A stretch of DNA of 64,000 nt, taken from Ariolimax columbianus. Lineage: Eukaryota; Mollusca; Gastropoda; Stylommatophora; Arionidae. Below are positions 39,901 through 51,800 of this stretch, piece by piece. The position numbers and the translations under genes were made by a program. The stretch lies in the NCBI GenBank assembly GCA_036924085.1, contig JAVGWX010000004.1, positions 12,095,954 through 12,159,953 of the forward strand. Direction: 5' to 3'. The notes below the pieces were generated by a model. It did not search any database. It saw nothing but the letters and a program-made list of their open reading frames with translations, and was not told where the DNA came from. Within the stretch, counting starts at the first letter, position 1; each line of letters opens with the position of its first letter.

Positions 39901-42900
39901 GGTAGTTTCCAATTCAAACGTAGTTCTTTCATTTAAACAAACAAAATAAACAGATCTACTCGATAAAGATCTTTCCCAACAACCTACTTCCCCTTTTGCA
40001 AAAAGTCGGCTTGCTCCAAACGGCGTATACAAAATTAAAACTGTTCAAAAGCCATTTGTAATCGAACATACGATACTTTAACTGGCAAAATATCGTGTAT
40101 ATATGGAGGGCGTATTCAGCAGTAAAAAATGGCTGTCGGGAGTGACTCCGTTAAAAAAAAACCAACATTTTCCAGTACACCGTTTTTGTAGGCCGAGTTG
40201 GTTAGAAGGGATCGGACATAGCGTGCGTAAGGTTAAGTTAAGTATAGAGATGTTAAGTTATTAGTATAAGTATTCAACTTTCTCATTTTCCTAAATAATG
40301 CCAGTATCTGTGTGACATTCAAAACATCGTGTGATCTATTTTTAGAACACTTACCTGTCAGAGAGGAAAGACTTCCCCTTCGAGACAATCCAAGGTAAAC
40401 ACTTGGTGAACTCTGACCTGTCACTGAGTGTGCTCCCCCACTGGAACCAGATATCTGCTGCCTCAGGGTGTTCATATTGTCAGGTGATGATGGGCTGTAG
40501 ACCGATACATTGAAAAATTATAATAACACACAGAAATACATTACCATATGTGCATATGTATTCTGTGTGGACAGTAGAACGTAAATTGTATTCTGTCCGG
40601 AAGAGGTGAGAAAGAATCATGTATTGTATTATTAAAAGACATTTTGTATTTGTTAAGATGGGAACACAAATTATACTTTTATGATGAGGAGATGGGGAAA
40701 CAAATTTTACTGTCAGGATGGGGAGATGTAGACACAAATTATGCTGTCAGGATGGGGAGATGTAGACACAAATTATGCTGTCAGGATGGGGAGATGTAGA
40801 CACAAATTATGCTGTCAGGATGGGGAGATGTAGACACAAATTATGCTGTCAGGATGGGGAGATGTAGACACAAATTATGCTGTCAGGATGGGGAGATGTA
40901 GACACAAATTATGCTGTCAGGATGGGGAGATGTAGACACAAATTATGCTGTCAGGATGGGGAGATGTAGACACAAATTATGCTGTCTGGATGTGGAGATG
41001 TAGACACAAATTATGCTGTCAGGATGGGGAGATGTAGACACAAATTATGCTGTCAGGATGGGGAGATGTAGACACAAATTATGCTGTCAGGATTGGGAGA
41101 TGTAGACACAAATTATGCTGTCAGGATGGGGAGATGTAGACACAAATTATGCTGTCAGGATGGGGAGATGTAGACACAAATTATGCTGTCAGGATGGGGA
41201 GATGTAGACACAAATTATGCTGTCGGGATGGGGAGATGTAGACACAAATTATGCTGTCAGGATGGGGAGATGTAGACACAAATTATGCTGTCAGGATGGG
41301 GAGATGTAGACACAAATTATGCTGTCAGGATGGGGAGATGTAGACACAAATTATGCTGTCAGGATGGGGAGATATAGACACAAATTATGCTGTCAGGATG
41401 GGGAGATGTAGACACAAATTATGCTGTCAGGATGGGGAGATGTAGACACAAATTATGCTGTCAGGATTGGGAGATGTAGACACAAATTATGCTGTCAGGA
41501 TGGGGAGATGTAGACACAAATTATGCTGTCAGGATGGGGAGATGTAGACACAAATTATGCTGTCAGGATGGGGAGATGTAGACACAAATTATGCTGTCAG
41601 GATGGGGAGATGTAGACACACATTATGCTGTCAGGATGGGGAGATGTAGACACAAATTATGCTGTCAGGATGGGGAGATGTAGACACAAATTATGCTGTC
41701 AGGATGGGGAGATGTAGACACAAATTATGCTGTCTGGATGTGGAGATGTAGACACAAATTATGCTGTCAGGATGGGGAGATGTAGACACAAATTATGCTG
41801 TCAGGATGGGGAGATGTAGACACAAATTATGCTGTCAGGATTGGGAGATGTAGACACAAATTATGCTGTCAGGATGGGGAGATGTAGACACAAATTATGC
41901 TGTCGGGATGGGGAGATGTAGACACAAATTATGCTGTCAGGATGGGGAGATGTAGACACAAATTATGCTGTCAGGATGGGGAGATGTAGACACAAATTAT
42001 GCTGTCAGGATGGGGAGATGTAGACACAAATTATGCTGTCAGGATGGGGAGATATAGACACAAATTATGCTGTCAGGATGGGGAGATATAGACACAGACT
42101 TTAATTTGTTTAGATAAGGAACATGTGCCTGCATGGTTCTGAATCCCCGGAAAGGCATTGGCTGTATTTCTGTTGGGGGTGAAATAAACAAAAATAGCTG
42201 GAACATAACGTGGTGACAGCAATTGCGAATCAGCCTGTACTCCTCTGCCTAAATATCCCTTGTCTACCCCAATAATGGGAATAAAGTAGCAAGACAGAGA
42301 GAGGAGAGAGAAATTAAATGTGCATATATGGACACAGAAAAAATATATAGTTGCTCATTTACTTACTGTCCGCCTTTTTCTCCACTTCTGTTAATCTTTC
42401 CGTAGACAGATAGAATAACGTGTATATCTTTTTATATATTTAATTATAAAATAGTAGTAAAAACACCAGCAACTACCACCACTGAAAATATTATGAGATA
42501 ATTTTATCATTTGGAAAATTTTACAAAATGATATTCAACGAAAAAAAGTGTATACGTAATAATGAAAAATGTTAACAATAAATACAAAGAAGAAAAGAAG
42601 TGAATACAAGACAATGAATAATTTAAGATATATGAACAGAATAAAATGATATATAGTCACAGATAATTAATGAAATAAATACAAAGAAAATTTTTTTTTA
42701 AAAATCACATATAATTTCAGCTGACAACTGTGAAAATGCAAAAACAGCCTTTGAAAAATAAAAATGTGAACCAGATAAAAAATTACAAACATAGATCAAT
42801 TACACAGGACTATACTTACAAAAAAGTATCTTAATGGATAAGTACAAATAAGGATGAGACAGCACATAATATATTACCTTCCGGCAGATGGACTGTGTGT

Positions 42901-45900
42901 GGAAACAACCATTCTGGGGCTGGTATCAATGTGCAGAGTGTCTTGATCATTGCCACCATGATGTATAGACTGGCTTTGCTGCTGTTGCGACTGTCAAAGA
43001 TTTAGATAAGGAAGTATCAAAATCAGAACAATTACCAAAAACTACTGAAAAAAGGAACAAGCAAAATTAAAAGTAATGCACGTATTTTATTTTTTTACTA
43101 CAAGAAATACAATATTAAAGCACAACATATTTTGTAATAATTAATTTACATTCAGTACTTTTGAAGATATCAATTTTGAGACTGTATTTTAAGACATCAT
43201 CTTCAATAATTAATATTACAATACCCACTTCAGTTCTTGTTGTTTGAAACTTCTTATCTGAGTTAAGTTAACTCTTGATGCAGTTTCCATTAGTTAACAA
43301 CGTTTTCTAATTTAGGCAGGTTACAAACGGTTACACGCTCCCTCAGTTATTTTTTAGTGATTGCTAGAATTTTCTCTGAATTTTATTTGAAAGAAAAACT
43401 TTTTCAGTTTTTTTGTTATTGTAACATCATGCTAGATAAATACTTTGTTCACTTTGTATCTTCCATCACTGATACTGTTAAGTTTCCTCTACGATGCCAT
43501 GTAAATTGTGATAGTCGCATTAAGTCAGTACAGTTGTAGGGTTTCTACCACTTGGTCTTTCTCGTGCCCTGTAACCAATCTTCTCAGGCTATAGGTCAGC
43601 AGTGGCAGTTGATTGAGTTCTATTCTTTTGTTGTTGTTCCAAGTTGTTTGTGGTGAGTTAAGTTAACTCTTGACAATGCTTCTTTGGTAACTAGTTACAG
43701 TGGCTCTTCTTACATTCTAAGGTGTACTTAAGAAGGTGGGCCAGGGTTCTCCTGGCTGTAGTGTAATATGAGACTCTTTAGTAAGCTCACCACTATGGGG
43801 ATTATAGTATCAATCCCTGCTTATTGACCAGATTGCTGTGACCTAGCCTATTCCCAGGAGCACGAACAATAATGTGAAGTAGGATTTTGATTAGTCTGTT
43901 TCACTTGACCATGATTAACTCTTCAGTGTACCAAAGGAAAAATCAGAATCAAATGGAGATATAAATAACAAGACAAAAACAAGACTATAAACAGAATGCA
44001 TTGGGAAGATCTTCTAAGGTATTCACTAAGTCATCAAATCAAAAAGAAGAACAAGACACCATTTTACAAACTGAATATTGCCATTTAATGCTTGATGTGA
44101 CATAAGTGCCATAACAAATGAGTTTCATTTGATAGATTTTTCTTTGAAGAACACAGTCAGGTAGGTACATGCATGCTATGAAATTTCCTTAAAGCAGATA
44201 TGCCCACTATTATTAAAACACGCTTCTATGTTACTTGGTCTGCAAAAAAGGGGAACTCAGTGGTCTCGAGGTAAGATGTCTGCCTTGGGTGTCGGAGGTC
44301 GCGTGTTTACATCACGGTGGAGACTAATTATTTTCACGTGGATCTTCTGGTAAAATTTCCCCTAATCTCTGGGTAGTGAGATCGGACTTCTGTGTTCAAT
44401 GTCAAGTACGTTAAAAAGAAATTCCTTGGCAGTTGGAAATAGAAAGGAATAGGCTTAATGGCCACTACCAGGACAAAAATTCAAATTAAAAATCTACCGA
44501 AGTTATTTGTACCTTTCTCAAGGTGGTTTGTTAAGAGCAGCTATAGATGGCACCTAACTGGGTGCGGGTCTACTTAGCTCTAGTGTTTGAGTCTATTAAG
44601 ATATACTCGCACATCAGTAGTAAAAACTACCTCCCAAGAAACTGGTTGTATACAGGCTCTGTAGAGTCTTCTAAATCAGTATAAAGATGTTAAGTTAAGA
44701 TGAGCACAGAATAGTAAATCTGTAACCTGATAGGCATTTTGTAGGAGGTGGCTGAGGAGGGTTGAACATGGGGCCTGCTACTTACACTTGCAGAAACTAC
44801 AAGCCAAAGAAAATTAAAAAAGACCTTTACACTGCATGGTTAAAGTGTAGCAACTAAGTCAAGTCAAGCTATTATTGAAATGTACAGGGTACAATACGTG
44901 CACTCTGTGACCTACTTTTGCTAGTGACGGATTTCTGTAGATGATTAACCAGTACAAATGTGTGCTCTACACTGACTGGTTAGTGGCTGATGTACCAAAC
45001 TAATCACAATGGCACTTTGCTCTTATTTTTGAAGCTGATCATTTTATTTGGAAGATCATTGTAGAAACACAGGAAATTCAAAACATGGATGAGCCATCCC
45101 CATGACAATAAGTTATTTTGATGGAGAAGAAGCTTGGCTCTCAGAATATTCTATAAACTAGAGCTCTTGTTCATGGCATGTTCCCCCTTCTCATATGAAA
45201 AGCTTCATTTAACACAAAAAGGCAAGAAAATGTAGAAAGACACAATGAAAATTTGTAACATATGGAAGAGACGGATGTACTTACATTGCTCTTTATATAG
45301 AATACTTCTTCTTCTTCTTCTTCGTACGCAGTCAGACAGTAACCATTATTTTTCGAAAAAAGTGGTGGTCATCCTGAGGCTGTCGCCACAGCCATAGAGC
45401 TTGTCTTGCAGTTCCACTGGTGATGGCCACATCTGCTCTCTCTGATCCTCGTATGTCGGGCAGTTCTGCAGCAGATGTTCAGCGGTCATTTTACCAGTAC
45501 CGCACGGGCATTCGTCGGTACACCCTATCTTCAATTTGTTGAATAGGTGGTACCTCAGTCTATTGTGGCCAGTGCGAAGTCTGAAGACAACGACCTGCTC
45601 TCTTCGGTTCAACTGGTAATAGGCATCGTTTTTGGTGTAACCAGTATGTTCGGTTTCCCATTTGGTCATGTATCTGGCTTTGATAAGCCGTTTTGACTCT
45701 TCGTACGTCCTACTAGTATCTGTTTGTGGTAGTCTTGCACCTTCTTTTGCCAGTCTGTCTGCCTCCTCGTTGCCTTGGATGTTGCAGTGTGATGGGACCC
45801 ACTGTACCACTACCCTTATATAGAATACAATTTATACAACAAACAAAAATGTGTACATCGCTACAGACAGCCTAAACTAAATTCTCACCTGATATTGCTG

Positions 45901-48758
45901 GTATTGCATGGTCTGATGTTGCTGTTGTTGTGGAGGTGGCTGTAATGTCCCTGCAAAGCTGATGATTTGGTTTCCCCCACCTGAAACCCCAAAGAAATTT
46001 TGGAAACACTGTATTTTATAGCAACAGGACATTATTCACTATTTGTTTGAATACAATTACACACTTTTAATAGGTTGCTTTGATTATTTCACTGGTTAGA
46101 TTGGGCCAAAGATGCAGCAGTGAATGAGCTGACAGCAGCCAGCTACTCATAGCTGGCTACTTGCATCAGTCAGCAAACCAGAACTGACCATGACCTGACT
46201 CTGCCTCCAAGTTTCAACCCTATATACAGGCTACACTCGTGAATCTTGGCTTAAAAAAATAGGGTCACAGAGGAAAAGCAAACCTAGTCCAAAATTTATC
46301 GCGCTGTACTCGAATGTGTTAAGTTGACAGGTGCAGATAGTGTAACCTGTTATGCCTTTCAGCGTCAGGTTATGAAGAAATCTCTAGAACGAGCTTGACT
46401 GTGTGCCTCATGCGCAGTGGCATAGACGGCCTCAGATATTTCCATAAGCCACCTTTTTTGTGGTCTGTCTTTGGCCTTAAATTTGTTTGTTGTATCTAAA
46501 TAGCATTGCTTGTTGGGAAGAGGAAAGGGGGGGTTTCCTGTGTGGTGGTAATCTTATTATGAGGCCAAACCATTTTAGTTGCTGTCTTTTGATGTAGTCT
46601 AATACTGGTGTTGTTCCCACTAGTCTCCTGATGTCATTGTTTCTGATCATATCTCTCCTTATTACACCCAATATTTTTTGCAGGCATTTCATTTATGTTG
46701 TTATGATGTAGCGTTTTTCATTTGATGTCTTGTGTCCAGTTTTGACATTTGTAGCATAGTGTCGGGACAAAAATTGTATGGAAAAACGCTCTTTTGGTAG
46801 TTATTGTCACGTGCTTGCAATTAAGTATTGGAGTTAATTGTCCAATGATCTGATTTGTCTTATTGCATCTTTGTTGGATTTTCAGCTGAATTTCTTCTGT
46901 CTGCTGATAATGTGCTCCCTTAGTATGTGAAATCCTTCACCTGTTTGATTTGCTGTTTTTCAGTGGTGATATTAATGTCTCCGGCTATTCTAGATATTTT
47001 CATGACCTGTTTTCTCTACGTTGATTTTCATGCTATTCTTTACATGTTGTATTTAGTTTATCAATATGTTGTTGCAATTGTATTTCTGAAGTTGTAATGA
47101 CATCAGCAAAAAGAAATTTGTTTAAGAACTTAATGAATTTAATTAAAATTCATAAATTTGCTGTCTAAACAGACTAATTTGTGATGTATTGATACAAATG
47201 TTAGTATTTATCTGTCTGCCTATGTTTTTACTGAGTTCTGATATTTACACAAAAACCAATGCAAGCAACAATTAATCTGTGAAATTAACAAGTATGTCAA
47301 ATAAAAACACATGACATGAAGAAAACAATCTGTGCATGTAATATACCAGGACGATAAAAGCATGCACATGCTTTGGCAGATACAAAACTTTGATAAAATT
47401 TTCAAATTTAAGTTCTTTTCAAATCCATTTCTAAGGGGTTCATACATTTTCTTCTTAGTGCTATATAGTCCTACAACATAGTTTATTTGATGAAAATGTT
47501 TTCTGTCTATAAGCTAGCTTCCATTTTATAACCTGGCATAGATAGACTATTTCTAAGTAATTATACATATTTCAAATTATTGTGACGAGTAAATCGGTGA
47601 AATTGATTTTGTAAAAGTAATGATAAGTCTTCCTGACACGACTCATCTTTTTGTGCCAGCCTAATTTGTGTCTTTCTATTTGTCTCAAACTCTATCTGCC
47701 ATGAATGACCAGTTCTGCCTATACCTCTCTTACCTCTAGGGTTCCAGAACAGAGATTGCTTGGTAATGCCATCAACTGGTTTCCTTGATGTATGACCCAT
47801 CCAACATCAACGCATGTTCTACACTGGTATCAGTTCAGTCTACAGATCTAGATTTATAAAAGCCTGCACCTTTATTGTTATATTATTTGTGAGATCCTAC
47901 ACACTTTAAAACCATACAATAGAACCGACTTTGTATTGGAGCTAAATATTTTTATTTTTGTATTGGATTTAATTTTATTTTCACTTCTTCGTTCCTCAAT
48001 GCAATGAAAGCATCCCTCACCATTTGTATCCATATTATAATACATGTATCCGGGCGTCCCATTTTGTTTATATTTCAAACATAATATATGAAGGAGCCCA
48101 AATCTTGTGGGAGGGTATCACCCTTACACAGTCTGATCATTGATAATTCTATTATAATGATTAGTATTATAGTATTAGGGAAACCAACAAAATTACATAT
48201 CTGTAACAAAAAATGAAACAAAGTAGAAACAATGATTGCAAAGCCCCCAACCCAATTAAAAAATATATGCCCAGAAATACACCCACATTTATTTATATAC
48301 AGAAACATACTTGTCATTGTGATCGTTGCTGTTACTTTTGTTTACTTGTCTGGTGTGTATGTTTTCTATTGTCTGGTGTGTATGTTTTCTATTGTCTGGT
48401 GTGTATGTTTTCTATTGTCTGTGTATGTTTTTTGCTGTCTGGTGTGTATGTTTTTTGTTGTCTGGTGTGTATGTTTTTTATTGTCTGGTGTGTATGTTTT
48501 TTGTTGTCTGTGTATGTTTGTTGTTGTCTGGTGTGTGTTTTCTGTTGTCTGGTGTGTATGTGTTCTGTTGTATATATTTTCTGTTGTCCGGTGTGTGTAC
48601 TTTCTGTTGTCTGGTGTATATGTTTTCTGTTGTGTATGTTTTATGTATCTGGTGGATATGTCTTCTGTTGTATATGTTTTCTGTTGTATATGTTTTCTGT
48701 TTTCTGGTGTGTGAGTTTTCTTTTGTCTGGTGTGTATGTTTTCTGTTGGTTGATATAT

Positions 48759-48841
<83 letters not shown>

Positions 48842-51800
48842 TCCTGTTGTCTGATGTATATGTTTTCTGTTGCCTGATGTGTATGTTTTCTGTTGTCTGG
48901 TGTGCATGATTTGTTTGTGTGTGTGTTTTCTGTTAGCTGGTGTGTATGATTTTGTTTTGGGTGTTTTTTTTCTGTGTCTGGTGTGTATGATGCTATGTGT
49001 GTGTGTTTCCTGTTGTCTGATGCGTAGACTGATATTTTAATAAATATTAAAATATACTTATAACTGTGATTATTGTTCAGAAGATAATGGGTATGTGTTG
49101 GCAAGACATAGTGAGCAAGGAAAACCTATGGGAAAGGAGCCAATTACAATCAGTAAACAGAACAAATGTAGAAAATGGGGTTGAATAGGACACCCACTAT
49201 GGTAAGCACCATCACATGCTGTCTAACAGGCTCTGACATGGAATCCACAGAGGAAAAGAGGTAGACCAAGAAACACCTGAAGAAGAGACTGTGAAGATGA
49301 TTTTTCAGTCTCTAGACCTCAACTGGAGAGAGACAGAAAGGGCAGCTCAAGATCAAACTTGCTGGAGGAGGGTTGTCAATAGCTTATTTCCCGAAAGGAG
49401 CAACAGGCAATGATACAGCACAAGCTATATCATCAAGACAAAAAACCCATCTGATGATATTTCTATCATTACTTGTGATAGACAATTAACTTCTTTTTTT
49501 TAGGTAAACCAATCTTGTATTTTCTCATAGTTGTACATAGAATCTCATGGCAGACCATACTGAAAGCTTCTTTAAAGACGATTTCAGAACTTCAGATAAG
49601 GAACAAACAAATTTAGAATAGTCCAATTGTTTGTAAGTCATGAGTCATAAACATGATGATGATGGGAAAACTGTTGCTGCTATTTATTTGTTGCAACTAG
49701 TCAGCAAATATAAAAAAATACATAAGAAAAATTATAAACAAAACAAAATTGCTACTTTAATATTAAAAACTCTTTTCAAATCACATTTTTAAAAAAAAAC
49801 CTGAATTTTAAAATAATGTTTTTTAAAAATGTTATGAAATATCTTATGAAAATGGTAGAAATATTCTTTTTTTTAAATGTTATGAAATATCTTATGAAAA
49901 TGGTAGAAATATTCTTTTTTTTAAATGTTATGAAATATCTTATGAAAATGGTAGAAATATTCTTTTTCTTAAATGTTATGAAATATCTTATGAAAATGGT
50001 AGAAATATTCTTTTTTTTTAATGTTATGAAATATCTTATGAAAATGGTAGAAATATTCTTTTTTTTAAATGTTATGAAATATCTTATGAAAATGGCAGAA
50101 ATATTCTTTTTTTTAAATGTTATGAAATATCTTATGAAAATGGTAGAAATATTCTTTTTTTTAAATGTTATGAAATATCTTATGAAAATGGTAGAAATAT
50201 TCTTTTTTTTAAATGTTATGAAATATCTTATGAAAATGGTAGAAATATTCTTTTTTTTAAATGTTTTGAAATATCTTATGAAAATGGTAGAAATATTCTT
50301 TTTTTTAAATGTTATGAAATATCTTATGAAAATGGTAGAAATATTCTTTTTTTTAAATGTTATGAAATATCTTATGAAAATGGAAGAAATATTCTTTTTC
50401 TTAAATGTTATGAAATATCTTATGAAAATGGTAGAAATATTCTTTTTTTTTAATGTTATGAAATATCTTATGAAAATGGTAGAAATATTCTTTTTTTTAA
50501 ATGTTATGAAATATCTATGAAAATGGCAGAAATATTCTTTTTTTTAAATGTTATGAAATATCTTATGAAAATGGTAGAAATATTCTTTTTTTTAAATGTT
50601 ATGAAATATCTTATGAAAATGGTAGAAATATTCTTTTTTTTAAATGTTATGAAATATCTTATGAAAATGGTAGAAATATTCTTTTTTTTAAATGTTATGA
50701 AATATCTTATGAAAATGGTAGAAATATTCTTTTTTTTAAATGTTATGAAATATCTTATGAAAATGGTAGAAATATTCTTTTTCTTAAATGTTATGAAATA
50801 TCTTATGAAAATGGTAGAAATATTCTTTTTTTTAAATGTTATGAAATATCTTATGAAAATGGTAGAAATATTCTTTTTTTTTAAATGTTATGAAATATCT
50901 TATGAAAATGGTAGAAAAATTCTTTTTTTTAAATGTTATGAAATATCTTATGAAAATGGTAGAAATATTCTTTTTTTTAAATGTTATGAAATATCTTATG
51001 AAAATGGTAGAAATATTCTTTTTTTAAAATGTTATGAAATATCTTATGAAAATGGTAGAAATATTCTTTTTTTTAAATGTTATGAAATATCTTATGAAAA
51101 TGGTAGAAATATTCTTTTTCTTAAATGTTATGAAATATCTTATGAAAATGGTAGAAATATTCTTTTTTTTAAATGTTATGAAATATCTTATGAAAATGGT
51201 AGAAATATTCTTTTTTTTTAAATGTTATGAAATATCTTATGAAAATGGTAGAAAAATTCTTTTTTTTAAATGTTATGAAATATCTTATGAAAATGGTAGA
51301 AATATTCTTTTTCTTAAATGTTATGAAATATCTTATGAAAATGGTAGAAATATTCTTTTTTTTAAATGTTATGAAATATCTTATGAAAATGGTAGAAATA
51401 TTTTTTTTTTAAATGTTATGAAATATCTTATGAAAATGGTAGAAATATTCTTTTTTTTAAATGTTATGAAATATCTTATGAAAATGGTAGAAATATTCTT
51501 TTTTTTAAATGTTATGAAATATCTTATGAAAATGGTAGAAATATTCTTTTTTTTAAATGTTATGAAATATCTTATGAAAATGGTAGAAATATTCTTTTTC
51601 TTAAATGTTATGAAATATCTTATGAAAATGGTAGAAATATTCTTTTTTTTAAATGTTATGAAATATCTTATGAAAATGGTAGAAATATTCTTTTTTTAAA
51701 CGTTATGAAATATCTTATGAAAATGGTAGAAATATTCTTTTTTTTAAATGTTATGAAATATCTTATGAAAATGGTAGAAATATTCTTTTTTTAAAATCTT

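Noticed and set aside
40690..42097. CRISPR-like array of 34-bp units
   Set aside because: Units are contiguous with no unique spacers, and the context is an animal intron.
48213..49104. Long Cys/Val-rich and Tyr-Ile-rich ORFs on both strands
   Set aside because: Produced by a 23-bp GT-rich minisatellite and a (TA)n run; open on several frames at once.
49816..51699. ORFs of 221-234 codons in tandem
   Set aside because: They are translations of a 48-bp minisatellite; the frame is preserved only because 48 is a multiple of 3, and unit-length changes shift it. No start context or domain.
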